Counted from the stretch's first letter, positions 27,618 through 37,196 are shown. The stretch: DNA of 64,000 nt from Anaerolineales bacterium (GCA_020343875.1 CP070811.1:3483598-3547597); one strand, 5' to 3'. The notes: generated by a model not told the origin, from the sequence alone. Numbers and translations are program-made.

Positions 27618-28328
27618 TTAATACAGTCGGCGCCAGGTAATCTTATAGATCTGAACGGCACTGCTGATCTCGCAAACGTCTTCGTCATCGGATTGCCAGG
27701 TCACCAGCTTGCCGGCCCGCTGCCCGTCCTGGAGGGGGGCCACGAACCAAGTGCGTGCCTTGCCGGGTTCGTTGTCCCAGGCTGCAAGGCCATTGGGGTT
27801 AGTGGTGATCACAAAACGGCTCCCCGACACGTTAAGTTCCCCAACTTCAAACTGAATTCCATTTTGGCCCACACCATCAGAGCTGATGGCCTCGATGAGC
27901 ACCCGAACCACCTCGCAGTTGTTCTCAGTCTCCACCGTATCCACTACCCAAGGCAGGGGAGTTGGGCTGGGTACTGGCGTAAAGGTACGGGTGGGCAATG
28001 GCGTGTTGGTAGGAGTCGGCGTGCGAGAAGGAACGGGAGTAGGTGTAACCGTGAACGTCGAAGTAGGCGTGGGGGTGCGCGTTTCGGTCGGCGTTCCGGT
28101 AGGAGCGGGTGTATTAGAGGGTGTGACCGTCCATGTGGGTGGGTAAGCAGGCGTCTCGGTGAACCTGGGAGCCAGCGGCCGCTCTGGCTCACCCGGCCCC
28201 GTTAGGCCCAGCACCAGCGGCTCATCCGCGCTATACGTGGTGTAGATGACGCCGTAGAAGAGCACTGTCAGCACTATCAGCACCAAGACTGCGAAGAGAA
28301 GGACACTCTCCATTCGGTCGCTTAGCAT
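27618..28328 (-). CDS. Membrane-anchored surface protein with Thr/Pro-rich linker
   Basis: 236 residues. An N-terminal membrane helix (LLFAVLVLIVLTVLFYGVIY) is followed by about 75 residues of Thr/Pro repeats (residues about 60-128), then a C-terminal globular domain of about 105 residues with two Cys that could pair (NNCEVV, DEDVCEI). The layout is that of an outward-projecting domain on a flexible, possibly O-glycosylated stalk. No family recognised. It is in line with the next two minus-strand genes upstream (28429-30972), suggesting one envelope-related transcript. Confidence 0.8.
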   Translation of the reverse strand: MLSDRMESVLLFAVLVLIVLTVLFYGVIYTTYSADEPLVLGLTGPGEPERPLAPRFTETPAYPPTWTVTPSNTPAPTGTPTETRTPTPTSTFTVTPTPVPSRTPTPTNTPLPTRTFTPVPSPTPLPWVVDTVETENNCEVVRVLIEAISSDGVGQNGIQFEVGELNVSGSRFVITTNPNGLAAWDNEPGKARTWFVAPLQDGQRAGKLVTWQSDDEDVCEISSAVQIYKITWRRLY

Positions 28329-28428
28329 CGAAACGCCTCCTTTTTGGATGGCAACCGGCCAACGCCTGATAGCCGATCAAGCCGGCTATTGATCCCAAGG
28401 GTCAGCTATTTGCCGTTCGCACCTGCCA

Positions 28429-29832
28429 TCAGTCGCGATGAGTAGCTGCCAAAAAGCCAGCATCGTCCACCAGCACCAATGAGTCGACACCGTTATAGGG
28501 AAGCACCACAACGCGCATCTTCTCGCCTGGCCTCACCTCCACCAACCGCTCCGCAGCTTGATACAGCTGAGTAATTCGCTGTTCGGCTGGATAATTTGGA
28601 TAACGACCCAATGTACCGGCCAAAATCTCTCGCCTGAGAATCTCTTCAGCCGCCAGATCGATTTGCTCAGCATCAGGCATAGCCACGATTAGGTCGGCGT
28701 AAAGCGCAAAAAGCAATTCATAAGACTTGGTCAGGTCAGCACGAATAGCTTCAGCCTCGGCTTCCCACTCCGGAACCAAGCTGATACCATAACCCAGGCG
28801 CGCCACACGATGCTTAACCGCCAACCAATTGATACGCGCCTGGATGATGCTGATTTGCACCGAAAGTTGCGAGGTCGCCGCAAGCTGCGAATCAAAATAG
28901 GGCAGTTTGGCCTGATCTTCGGCCACCAGCGCCCCTCCCAGCGCGGTCACAAGCTCTGGCGGCACGCGGCCTCCATGCTCGACCAGCTCACTGGCCAGCA
29001 CCTGGGCTGCCTCCCACCGCCTTGCTTCTGACTGTTGCACTTCCAACGACATCAGAGGGGGTTCGGCCACCGGTAGAACAGGCGGTGACTCGACCACCGT
29101 GACTACCGGGAAGGCCTCGGCGCTCCGTTCAAGGCTAACCCGGGCTCGCTCCCGATCATCGATGACTTGGTAGCCTTGGTGCAGGCGCTGAAAGACATTA
29201 CGCCGGGTTGCCGCCTGTAAATACGGGCTGACCGTCGCTACGTTGTACGCTTGGTCAAAATAGAGTTGGGCTAGCCCAAACTGTCCCAGATCAGCCAGCC
29301 CTTCTCCGGCCAGAACAAATGTTTCTGCCCGGACTGTATCGGGCAGATCAGGGCTGAGCGTGGCAATCGTACCCGCCAACCGATAGCAGGCGACAGCATA
29401 TTCAGGCCGATTGTCGTTGCGATAACGATTGGCCAGCAGCAAAAAATCGCCAGCACTCTCCCGGTCTCCAATGGATGGGCTGAAGACCAACACACTAAAA
29501 GCCGTATCCGCCCGCGCCTGGTTCAGAGCCCTGGCGCTCAAGTCGCCATCCGGCACACCACCTAACCCAGCCAAGGCTAGTGCAGGGTCTATCAGGTCAG
29601 CATTCACCAACGTCAGGGGGTCTTGCCACTCAGGTACATCGAACGGCTGCTCACGCAGCAAAAAGAATACCCCCAACGACACAGCGCCCACCAGCACCAA
29701 CAATCCGATTACAATAGCTAAGACGATCAGTCCCCAGCTTCTCGAAGGAGACCCACCGGCACCTGAAGCCAGGTGGCCCGAACTGGCGGCACCCCCGGAG
29801 AATATTTTCGGCTGGCTAGGCATCACTCGCAT
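28429..29832 (-). CDS. Membrane-anchored helical-repeat protein of unknown function
   Basis: 467 residues: a Gly/Ser-rich cytoplasmic N-terminus, one membrane helix (GLIVLAIVIGLLVLVGAVSL, about residues 34-56), then a mostly helical outside region resembling degenerate TPR repeats (YAVACYRLAGTIATL, FGLAQLYFDQAYNVA). The final 60 residues contain VRPGEKMRVVVLPYN, a small beta region. The repeats suggest protein-protein contacts; no enzymatic motif is visible. It is followed by the Thr/Pro-linker protein 100 bases downstream and preceded by the parvulin-type isomerase. Confidence 0.78.
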   Translation of the reverse strand: MRVMPSQPKIFSGGAASSGHLASGAGGSPSRSWGLIVLAIVIGLLVLVGAVSLGVFFLLREQPFDVPEWQDPLTLVNADLIDPALALAGLGGVPDGDLSARALNQARADTAFSVLVFSPSIGDRESAGDFLLLANRYRNDNRPEYAVACYRLAGTIATLSPDLPDTVRAETFVLAGEGLADLGQFGLAQLYFDQAYNVATVSPYLQAATRRNVFQRLHQGYQVIDDRERARVSLERSAEAFPVVTVVESPPVLPVAEPPLMSLEVQQSEARRWEAAQVLASELVEHGGRVPPELVTALGGALVAEDQAKLPYFDSQLAATSQLSVQISIIQARINWLAVKHRVARLGYGISLVPEWEAEAEAIRADLTKSYELLFALYADLIVAMPDAEQIDLAAEEILRREILAGTLGRYPNYPAEQRITQLYQAAERLVEVRPGEKMRVVVLPYNGVDSLVLVDDAGFLAATHRD

Positions 29833-29892
29833 TGCGACTCTGCTTTACCTGGGCTAAGTATATCATAAATAACAAGTTATGTCCATATAGGT

Positions 29893-30972
29893 TTACATAT
29901 CAATGTATTGATCAATGACCGCATTTTCCCACTGCTCAAACAGCCAATTCTCAAAGGCCTTTTGTCGGACATAGAGGAGCATCTCAGGGGTAAGAGGTCT
30001 GTTCATCTCGCGTGCTTCTACTTTGATGATGTAGTATCCCTGTTCACTCTCCAACACATCACTCACCTCCCCTGGGTTCATAGCAAAGGCTGCTTCTACA
30101 ACCGCTGGCGGCATCAAAGGCACACCGCGAGGAAACCAGCCCAAGTCGCCACCGTTGGGAGCTGTGCTGACATCTTCGGAAGCTTGTTGAGCCAGGGCTG
30201 CGAAGTTGGCGCCGCTCCTCAGCTCATCCAGCAATGCCTGCGCATTGTCCAATTCAGATGTGCGAATGTGCCGGGCATGTACCTGCTCGGCAGTCGTAGG
30301 CACCAAGGCGGTGACATGTTCAATCATCTTGCTGGCCAGCAATTGGGAGCGCTGTGTATCCCGAAACTCCTGCATAGTCATATCATTTTCAGCCAGCCAT
30401 TGATCAAAGGATTGCTGGCCCTGCCCCAGAGTGATGCTCTCTTGCACCGTTGCTTCCAACTCGTCGTCCGTCACCACAATCCCCGCAGCGGATGCAGCCT
30501 GCTCTATGATGGCCTGCTCAACAAGGCCGTTGAGAACATTCTGTCGAACCTGGGCCAGTTGGGCCTGACCCGCCTCGCCTTCCAAGATTAGGCCCTGGTC
30601 CCTAAGGGCCTGTTCTGTCTGTACAACGTGCTGCTGATACACATCCAGGAAGATAGGCTGCCCGTTGACCCGCGCCGCCAGAGGGCGACCATCCTGACTC
30701 GAGCCCCCATCAGCCTCAGAAGTAGCCGCGGGGGAGGAGACATCTGTGCCGACAGGAGCCTGGACAGGTGATGCAAGAGGGGCCGATTCAGTAACCGGCG
30801 ATATTGACCGCGAGGTTCCACAGCCGGCCGACAGGAGGATCAAGACCAAGCCGAGGCCCAATACGAGCCCGCGTTCAGTCCACACCCATGGCATACAGGT
30901 TCGTCGATAGCCGGGCTCTATGTTAGGCGGCGGCCGACGAAGGGCCGCTGTAGATCTAGCAATAACTGGCAT
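29893..30972 (-). CDS. SurA/PrsA-type peptidyl-prolyl isomerase lipoprotein
   Basis: 359 residues. A hydrophobic signal with lipobox LLSAGC (about residues 46-51) indicates a lipoprotein. A Ser/Pro/Ala spacer leads to a SurA-N-like chaperone helical domain (residues about 105-215), then a parvulin domain with VHARHIRTSELDNAQALLDEL, GGDLGWFPRG and YYIIKVEARE. It assists folding of exported proteins outside the membrane. The ATG at 30972 has GAGGTG seven bases upstream but gives a long 50-residue leader; an internal ATG at 30894 would give a more ordinary signal peptide. It lies downstream of the Flp pilin gene with a terminator hairpin between. Confidence 0.9.
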   Translation of the reverse strand: MPVIARSTAALRRPPPNIEPGYRRTCMPWVWTERGLVLGLGLVLILLSAGCGTSRSISPVTESAPLASPVQAPVGTDVSSPAATSEADGGSSQDGRPLAARVNGQPIFLDVYQQHVVQTEQALRDQGLILEGEAGQAQLAQVRQNVLNGLVEQAIIEQAASAAGIVVTDDELEATVQESITLGQGQQSFDQWLAENDMTMQEFRDTQRSQLLASKMIEHVTALVPTTAEQVHARHIRTSELDNAQALLDELRSGANFAALAQQASEDVSTAPNGGDLGWFPRGVPLMPPAVVEAAFAMNPGEVSDVLESEQGYYIIKVEAREMNRPLTPEMLLYVRQKAFENWLFEQWENAVIDQYIDM

Positions 30973-31137
30973 TAACGTACACCTCTACGCCGATGTTATA
31001 CCGGATCCGCGTAAGTATACCGCTTTCCACCCAAGAATAATTGACAATAATTCAGCAATGGGAGCATTATACACCGGAGAGCTGGTTTCGTGCAACTGGT
31101 CACCAGTATATGACCTACTCAGGCACATACAAAGGCA

Positions 31138-31161
31138 AAGCCCCGCCGGGTAGCGGGGCTT
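31138..31161 (-). terminator. Terminator after the Flp pilin gene
   Basis: AAGCCCCGC (31138-31146) pairs perfectly with GCGGGGCTT (31153-31161) around a 6-base loop. On the minus strand it lies 40 bases after the pilin stop and is followed by TGCCTTTG. Confidence 0.75.
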
Positions 31162-31200
31162 CAGATAAAAGGAGATCATCGCCTGATATATAAATTGTAC

Positions 31201-31347
31201 CTAGAGATTAGCCACGATATTGCTGAACACATTACCGACAACCGGACCCAGGAGCAACAGGATGGCGATGACCACGATGGCCACGAGCACTAGGATCAAT
31301 GCGTACTCTACCAGGCCCTGACCCTTCTCACGCGGAAGGAACAACAT
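31201..31347 (-). CDS. Flp/Fap-type pilin (48 residues)
   Basis: A short gene with a perfect AGGAGGT nine bases before ATG 31347. The product begins MLFLPREKGQGLVEYALIL and continues with a single hydrophobic helix. The prepilin signature is K-G-Q-G-L-V-E-Y: cleavage after the Gly at residue 9 or 11 and the Glu at +5 match the Flp family of Tad pili. The own terminator and strong ribosome-binding site suggest high expression of a monocistronic message. No tad assembly genes (ATPase, platform, prepilin peptidase) are in the window. Confidence 0.92.
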   Translation of the reverse strand: MLFLPREKGQGLVEYALILVLVAIVVIAILLLLGPVVGNVFSNIVANL

Positions 31348-31534
31348 TTTTGCGTTACCTCCTTTCTTGCAGAAGTCACAAGGCTACCAAAATATCCGTT
31401 ACCTGCCTGTGCATTCTTATTCTATCATCTAATTTTGCACCAAACCATAGGGCATTGGTACCAATGTCGGGAAATTTTCGTTATCTTTACGCAATTGTTA
31501 GACTCTCTCATATATGTTCCCCTACATTTCCTGA

Positions 31535-31563
31535 TTGGCAATTTAGTCCTAAATGGATATAAT
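31535..31563 (+). promoter_or_regulatory. Strong promoter of the cyclase-like gene
   Basis: TTGGCA (31535-31540) and TATAAT (31558-31563) with a 17-base spacer; one mismatch from full consensus. Confidence 0.75.
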
Positions 31564-31602
31564 TGGAGCCATGGGTAGAATATACTTGGGAGCGGGACCA
31601 TC

Positions 31603-32925
31603 ATGACCCTACCACCCAACGGCGTGGACGAAGAAATCAACAATCTCACCCAGCAGAATCAAATGCTAAGGCGTCGTATCGACGCATTGGAGCGCAATCA
31701 GCGAGAACTGGAAAATCGCATCTTGCAACTGCGCACTCTATACGAAATTGGGACCGAAACAGCTTCCATGTTCGAACCCGCAAAGATCCTCCAGGTAATT
31801 CTATCGCGGGTAATGGGCGCCTTCGATGCCACCACTGGCCTAGCATTGACGGTCAGCGAAACTGACAACGAATGGAGCATCACCCTCCAACAAGGATATA
31901 CTCAACGAGAATGGACAGCGGTCTCCACCAAGTTCGTGCCCCAAACCTTGCAAGAGCTATACTATAGTTGGTCCACAGAGCGCTCCCCCTCGGCCCCGCG
32001 CTGGTTAGTGCTGTCTGAAGCCGAGGGAGAATCGCCCTTTGTCGACTGGATTAGACAGCTTGACATTCGTATATGGTTGCCATTTACAGTGAATCACCTG
32101 TTGATTGGGGGTGTCGGGCTGGGTCGCCGTATGGGGCAGAATGACTTTTCCAGTGGCGATCTGATGCTTTTGTCAGGCATTATAGACAACTCGGTAGAGC
32201 GTATTAAAAGCGCGCGCCTATTGGACACGCTGCTCCACGAGCAGCAAGAACTCTATCGCACGCGAGGCATCTTTGAGCAATTCATGGCCCCTCAGGTAGT
32301 AGATCAGTTACTTGACGGGCAACTGAAGCTCAGCATGGAAGGCCATCGCCGAGAAGTGACGGTCCTAGTGGCCGATCTACGCCGTTCCACCGAATTGGTG
32401 TTACGGCTCGAGACGGAGGAGATGGTCCGCCTGCTTAACGACTATTTCGGGGAGATTACCAACATCGTTTTCAGCTATGAGGGAATGGTGGATAAGTTCT
32501 TGGGTGATGGAGTGATGGCAGTCTTTGGCGCACCGATCGCCCATAGGGAAGGTGAATTGGACGATGCAACTCGGGCGGTCCAAGCAGCCCTAGAAATGCA
32601 GAACGTGCTCAAAGGCTTGCTCAACTCTTGGGAAAAGCGGCTGGGGCATACGCTTGAAACCGGCCTGGGCATAGGCGTGTGCACAGGCACAGCCGTAGTA
32701 GGCAATGTCGGTTCAGTCAAGCGCGTCGAGCATACAGTCATCGGGCCGGTGGTCTACCTGGCCTCTCGTCTGTCAAAACTTGCAACCAGTGGTCAGACTC
32801 TCATAGATGAGGAGACTTATCGCTGCATGAGCCTGCCGATTGGGGCAGAGCCTCTCAAACCAGTCGCGGTCAAAGGCTTCTCTCGGTCAGTTCCCGTTTA
32901 CAAATTGACGGGCGGGTTAGATTAA
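31603..32925 (+). CDS. GAF-domain class III nucleotide cyclase-like protein with altered active site
   Basis: 440 residues. An N-terminal coiled coil (residues about 10-45) leads to a GAF-like sensor domain (about 45-205) and a class III cyclase domain (about 245-430). Both metal-binding aspartates are present (D258 in VLVADLRRSTE and D302 in KFLGDGVMAVFG), as is adenine-selecting Lys298. The segment normally IGDTVNLAARL reads IGPVVYLASRL: the second base-selecting residue is Pro382 and the transition-state Asn is Tyr385, while Arg389 is kept. It may be inactive, weakly active or act on another substrate. No membrane helix is seen. Confidence 0.88.
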   Translation: MTLPPNGVDEEINNLTQQNQMLRRRIDALERNQRELENRILQLRTLYEIGTETASMFEPAKILQVILSRVMGAFDATTGLALTVSETDNEWSITLQQGYTQREWTAVSTKFVPQTLQELYYSWSTERSPSAPRWLVLSEAEGESPFVDWIRQLDIRIWLPFTVNHLLIGGVGLGRRMGQNDFSSGDLMLLSGIIDNSVERIKSARLLDTLLHEQQELYRTRGIFEQFMAPQVVDQLLDGQLKLSMEGHRREVTVLVADLRRSTELVLRLETEEMVRLLNDYFGEITNIVFSYEGMVDKFLGDGVMAVFGAPIAHREGELDDATRAVQAALEMQNVLKGLLNSWEKRLGHTLETGLGIGVCTGTAVVGNVGSVKRVEHTVIGPVVYLASRLSKLATSGQTLIDEETYRCMSLPIGAEPLKPVAVKGFSRSVPVYKLTGGLD

Positions 32926-32956
32926 ACCCTCACCACTTGCGAAGATTCCTCTGCAT

Positions 32957-33238
32957 TCACTCCGGCGGCTCGAGCGGGATCTCGTCAGGCCATTTGGCAT
33001 CAAGTTCTGCGACGACCGCCTTGGCCACCTCAGCGGCGCTCCCCTCTCGCTCCTCTGCTGCACCCCACCGAAACATCGAGGTATAGGCCGATGTACTGGT
33101 ATCGCCATCTTTCGTAGCCAGCCGATCGATGGCCTCCTGAAACCGATGCGGCAAGTTCTCTCTCACAGTACCATCCAGGTCTGTAGCCTTGACACCCAGC
33201 GGAATATATCTCCAGTAGAGGATCTGATATTGCGCCAT
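32957..33238 (-). CDS. Small protein resembling the 'virulence factor' family (PF13769-like)
   Basis: A 93-residue soluble protein. The pattern MAQYQILYWRYIP at the start, RFQEAIDRLA in the middle and SMFRWGAAEEREGSAAEVAKAVVAELDAKWP at the end (residues about 57-85) resembles the short family labelled Virulence_fact, which is widespread in environmental bacteria and has no proven function. The family assignment is from memory and moderately sure. It lies 153 bases downstream of purH on the same strand and converges on the cyclase-like gene. Confidence 0.72.
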   Translation of the reverse strand: MAQYQILYWRYIPLGVKATDLDGTVRENLPHRFQEAIDRLATKDGDTSTSAYTSMFRWGAAEEREGSAAEVAKAVVAELDAKWPDEIPLEPPE

Positions 33239-33391
33239 AAATCTCCTATCCTCCTCGACGGTTCTGAACAGTTTCCCGCTTCAGTAACCCACACCACCGC
33301 GAATGACAACTGATTCGCAAGGTACTTTCAACCCATATTCTACTCAAATGGCTTGTTTGCACAAGCTGACCGCGGAAGCAAAGTGCCAGAC

Positions 33392-34921
33392 TCAGTGACG
33401 AAAGTGTCTAGTGCCAGTGAAGACCATCGCCAGACCCAGGCGGTCAGCGGTATCGATAACCGCCTCGTCACGAATGGAGCCCCCAGGCTGCACAACAGCC
33501 TTCACCCCGGCTTCGGCAGCCACCTCTACGCCATCCGGGAAAGGAAAGAACGCGTCAGAGGCCATCACTGCGTCGCGGGCCTGCTCACCCGCCTTGGCCA
33601 CGGCCAACTTCACAGCATCTACGCGACTGGGCAGCCCCCCGCCGATGCCAACCGTAGCACTGCCACGGGCCAGAACGATTGCATTGCTTCTCACATGCTG
33701 ACAGGATCGCCACGCAAAGCGAAGCGCGCCCAAATCTTCACCAGTCGGCTGGCGTTGGGTAACGACACGCCACTCGCTGTCAGGTGGATCGCCCTGGTCC
33801 ACCGACTGTACCAACACGCCCCCCATGACCGAGCGCAGCTGCCACATGTCACGAAACGGCTTAGGAGCAGCGACCAGCCGGCAATTAGCTTTATCCCGCG
33901 AGAAGCACTCCAGCGCCCCTTCATCAAAACCTGGTGCGGCAATCGCCTCCACGAATAGCTCGTGCATCTCCTTGGCAGTTGCGCAGTCAATCGTTCGATT
34001 GGAGGCGATTACGCCACCAAAGGCGCTGACCGGATCCGATGCCAACGCAGCTGGGAATGCAGCCGCCAGGCGCTCAGCAGAGGCGATGCCACAGGGCGAC
34101 AAATGTTTGACAATGACAATGGTCGGCTCCTCGAAGCTAAGGGCCGTACACCAGGCTGCATCCAGGTCAAGCAGGTTGTTAAAACTGAGCGGTTTGCCCT
34201 GCAGCAACTTTCCCCCCAGAGGGCCAACGCCCTGCTGAGCGTATAGTCCAGACACCTGGTGCGGATTCTCACCGTAGCGCATCTCTTGCGCCAGAGGCAA
34301 GGAGAGACTTAAAGTATTGGCAAGTTGAGGGCCCGAGACCTCAGTTTGGGTTGAGCGAAGATAGGCCTCGATCGCAATATCATAATCGCGAGTGTGGGCG
34401 AAGGCTTTAACAGCAAATTGGCGGCGCGCTTCAGGCGAAACCACCCCGTGCGCTCGCAGCTCATTCAGCACCGCCTCGTAGTCGTCAGGGCTGCAGATCG
34501 CCGTCACTCTTTGAAAATTCTTGGCCGCAGCACGCAACAGAGTGACACCCCCGATATCAATCTGCTCAACCGCCTCCACCAGAGACACATCCAAGCCTGC
34601 TATGGTCTCCCTAAACGGGTACAAATTGCAGGCCACCAGATCAATGGGATGGATACCGTGCATGGCCAACTCAGACATATCAGCGTCAGTGGTACGGGCC
34701 AGGATGCCAGCATGGATGGTGGGGTGCAGTGTCTTGACCCGCCCTCCCAGCATCTCTGGCGCACCCGTCACATCGGTCACGTCGGCGACCGTCAGGCCAG
34801 CCTCACGCAGCACAAGCGCGGTGCCGCCACTGGCAACCAGACTCCAACCCAGCTTATATAAAGCCTGGGCGAAGTCAGCCACTCCAGTTTTATCCGAGAC
34901 GCTTAGCAGGGCTGTGGGCAT
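33392..34921 (-). CDS. purH: Bifunctional AICAR formyltransferase / IMP cyclohydrolase
   Basis: Catalyses the last two steps of purine synthesis: formylation of AICAR with 10-formyl-THF, then ring closure to IMP. 509 residues, normal length. The N-terminal cyclohydrolase has LLSVSDKTGVADFA, ASGGTA and GRVKTLHPTIHAG; the C-terminal transformylase has VKHLSPCGIASAE, DPVSAFGGVIASN and GVKAVVQPGGSIRDE with the catalytic Lys-His pair retained. It starts 19 bases after the stop of lysS, so the two are cotranscribed. Confidence 0.98.
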   Translation of the reverse strand: MPTALLSVSDKTGVADFAQALYKLGWSLVASGGTALVLREAGLTVADVTDVTGAPEMLGGRVKTLHPTIHAGILARTTDADMSELAMHGIHPIDLVACNLYPFRETIAGLDVSLVEAVEQIDIGGVTLLRAAAKNFQRVTAICSPDDYEAVLNELRAHGVVSPEARRQFAVKAFAHTRDYDIAIEAYLRSTQTEVSGPQLANTLSLSLPLAQEMRYGENPHQVSGLYAQQGVGPLGGKLLQGKPLSFNNLLDLDAAWCTALSFEEPTIVIVKHLSPCGIASAERLAAAFPAALASDPVSAFGGVIASNRTIDCATAKEMHELFVEAIAAPGFDEGALECFSRDKANCRLVAAPKPFRDMWQLRSVMGGVLVQSVDQGDPPDSEWRVVTQRQPTGEDLGALRFAWRSCQHVRSNAIVLARGSATVGIGGGLPSRVDAVKLAVAKAGEQARDAVMASDAFFPFPDGVEVAAEAGVKAVVQPGGSIRDEAVIDTADRLGLAMVFTGTRHFRH

Positions 34922-34940
34922 AAGCAGGCTCTTCTTTCAA

Positions 34941-36425
34941 TCACTCCTCGCTCCGCATATGGGGGAAGAGAATTACCTCCCGGATAGATGTCTGGTCAGT
35001 CAGCAGCATCGTGAGCCGGTCTACCCCGACGCCCAGACCGCCAGTGGGAGGCATCCCATGCATAAGGGCCAATACGTAATCCTCGTCCATCGGATGAGCC
35101 TCTTCATCACCGGCTTTTGCGCCGACCCCTTGCTGCTCAAATCGCTCACGTTGTCCAATTGGATCATTCAGCTCAGAGTACGCATTGCCCGTTTCCAGAC
35201 CACCAATGAATATTTCGAAGCGCTCCACAGTCTGAGGGTCGTCAGGCAAGGCCTTTGCTAAAGGAGAGATGTCAATTGGATAATCCTTGATGAATGTCGG
35301 TTGAATGAGGGTCGGCTCCACGATTTCACCCAGCAATTCATCAATCAACTTGCCCCACGTGGGCTGAGGACTCATGCCCAGGCCACGTCGTTGGACCTCA
35401 GTCCATAGAGCATCGAGAGTAGGAAAGTCCATATAATCAATCTCTGCTAACTCCCGTATGGCATCCCGCAGCGACCAACGCCGCCAGGGAGGGGTCACGT
35501 CAATCTGATGTCCCTGAAAAGTAAACTGCATGCTACCTAATGCCTGCTCAGCAATGAAAGCGACCATGTGTTCAGTCAGCCACATCATATCATTGTAGTC
35601 GGCGTAGGCCCAATAGCACTCCATTTGAGTGAATTCTGGGTTGTGCTTGGTACTGACTCCTTCGTTTCGGAAGTCTTTGCAGATCTCGTAGACTTTGTCC
35701 AATCCGCCCACGATCAGCCGTTTGAGGTACAGCTCGTCAGAGATACGCAGATAAAGGGTCATGTCAAGGGCATTGTGGTGCGTAGTGAAAGGCCGGGCCA
35801 TGGCCCCACCGTAAATAGGCTGCAAGGTAGGAGTCTCTACCTCCAGAAAGCCCTGTTCGTCCAGGAACCTCCGCATCGCGCTCACAATGCGCGTTCGGGT
35901 AATAAAGATACGCCGCACATCTTCATTCGCAATCAGGTCTAGATAGCGCCGGCGGTAGCGGGTTTCGACATCTTTCAAACCATGCCACTTTTCGGGTAGG
36001 GGGTGGAGCGCCTTGGCCAAGATCTGATACGACCGGACATACACGGTCACCTCGCCGGTGCGAGTGCGAAAGAGGTGGCCCTCGATGCCGATGAAGTCAC
36101 CCAAGTCAAAATCACGTTTGAAGATTTCGAAAGCAGATTCGCCAAGAACATCCTGCTTCAGATACACCTGGATACGTCCGCTACCATCCTCAACGTGCGC
36201 AAAAGCACTCTTGCCCATCACTCGAATGGCGCGCAGCCGGCCTACTACCTGAACAGTTGGGGGTTCGCCGCCAGCGGCTTCTGTCTCCTCAAAAGCAGCC
36301 AGGGCTTCGGCCGCCGTATGGCTGCGGCCAGCACGAGCTGGATAGGGCTCCGTCCCCTGCTCGCGCAAGCGCTGCAATTTGAGCATTCGTTGCTGAACTT
36401 GGTCTCCAAAGTCTTCAAGCATCAT
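34941..36425 (-). CDS. lysS: Lysyl-tRNA synthetase, class II
   Basis: 494 residues. The N-terminal OB anticodon domain (RLRAIRVMGKSAFAHVEDGSG) precedes a class II core with motif 2 (FRNEGVSTKHNPEFTQME) and motif 3 (GLGVGVDRLTMLLTDQTSIR). An ATG pair at 36425/36422 follows AAAGG. The greA-lysS order seen here is common in Gram-positive bacteria; the gap between them is 240 bases and contains no gene I can support. Confidence 0.98.
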   Translation of the reverse strand: MMLEDFGDQVQQRMLKLQRLREQGTEPYPARAGRSHTAAEALAAFEETEAAGGEPPTVQVVGRLRAIRVMGKSAFAHVEDGSGRIQVYLKQDVLGESAFEIFKRDFDLGDFIGIEGHLFRTRTGEVTVYVRSYQILAKALHPLPEKWHGLKDVETRYRRRYLDLIANEDVRRIFITRTRIVSAMRRFLDEQGFLEVETPTLQPIYGGAMARPFTTHHNALDMTLYLRISDELYLKRLIVGGLDKVYEICKDFRNEGVSTKHNPEFTQMECYWAYADYNDMMWLTEHMVAFIAEQALGSMQFTFQGHQIDVTPPWRRWSLRDAIRELAEIDYMDFPTLDALWTEVQRRGLGMSPQPTWGKLIDELLGEIVEPTLIQPTFIKDYPIDISPLAKALPDDPQTVERFEIFIGGLETGNAYSELNDPIGQRERFEQQGVGAKAGDEEAHPMDEDYVLALMHGMPPTGGLGVGVDRLTMLLTDQTSIREVILFPHMRSEE

Positions 36426-36665
36426 CTTGCCTTTATCAGAGAACAGGGGCTTAGGGGCATCCGGGAAGGCCAGACGCCTCTTACTGCTCCTTAAAACTTA
36501 CCGCTTGATTGCTAATTGCCTTAGTTCGAGCATTCCTTGCATGTCAGCATGTCATTTCGAGTGCCGAAAAATCCCTGAAGACTTGTTTTGCAGGCATTGT
36601 TATGAGAGATTTCTTGTGGCTACCCTTCTCGAAATCACATGACTTGAGTAATTATCGAACTGAGG

Positions 36666-37136
36666 TTAATTGATGCTGAGGATGGTGAAGCGAATCTCAC
36701 CAGCGGGGGCTTGATACGAAACAGCGTCGCCAACGCGCCGTCCCATCAACGCGCGCCCAATGGGCGACTCGTTAGAGACACGGCCGTCCAGTGGGTCTGC
36801 TTCGGCCGAGCCAACAATGTGATAAACCTCAGACTCCTCTTGGCCCTCTTCCAAAACAACAACCCGTGAACCTAGACACACTTCCTCGGAGGAACCGTCG
36901 TTTTCTATAATGGCGGCATTTCCAATCATTGCACGCAACGTCATAATGCGCCCTTCTACAAAAGCCTGTTCGTGCTTAGCATCGTCATATTCAGCATTTT
37001 CGCTGATGTCACCTTCTTCTTTGGCTGACCGAATGCGCGCAGCTACCTGAGATCGCCGTTCGGTCTCCAGGTAATGCAGTTCTTCTTCCAGTTTTCTCAA
37101 GCCATGTTCAGTCAAAAATACAGGTTTGTCCACCAT
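36666..37136 (-). CDS. greA: Transcription elongation factor GreA
   Basis: Rescues backtracked RNA polymerase by stimulating transcript cleavage. 156 residues: the N-terminal coiled coil (LRKLEEELHYLETERR, with acidic tip residues in ISENAEYDDAKHEQAFVEGR) and the C-terminal FKBP-like domain (ESPIGRALMGRRVGDAVSYQAP). The leader of this gene contains a terminator-like hairpin and a second stem, CCCTCG/CGAGGG (37160-37182), just before the ribosome-binding GAGG. Confidence 0.98.
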   Translation of the reverse strand: MVDKPVFLTEHGLRKLEEELHYLETERRSQVAARIRSAKEEGDISENAEYDDAKHEQAFVEGRIMTLRAMIGNAAIIENDGSSEEVCLGSRVVVLEEGQEESEVYHIVGSAEADPLDGRVSNESPIGRALMGRRVGDAVSYQAPAGEIRFTILSIN

Positions 37137-37196
37137 TATAGGAACCTCACAAGATTAAAGAGTATCCCTCGCCCCAGATGGACGAGGGAACTCGAC

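Noticed and set aside
34521-35261. 246-codon plus-strand frame across purH and lysS
   Set aside because: It spans the ends of two conserved minus-strand genes and has no family features.
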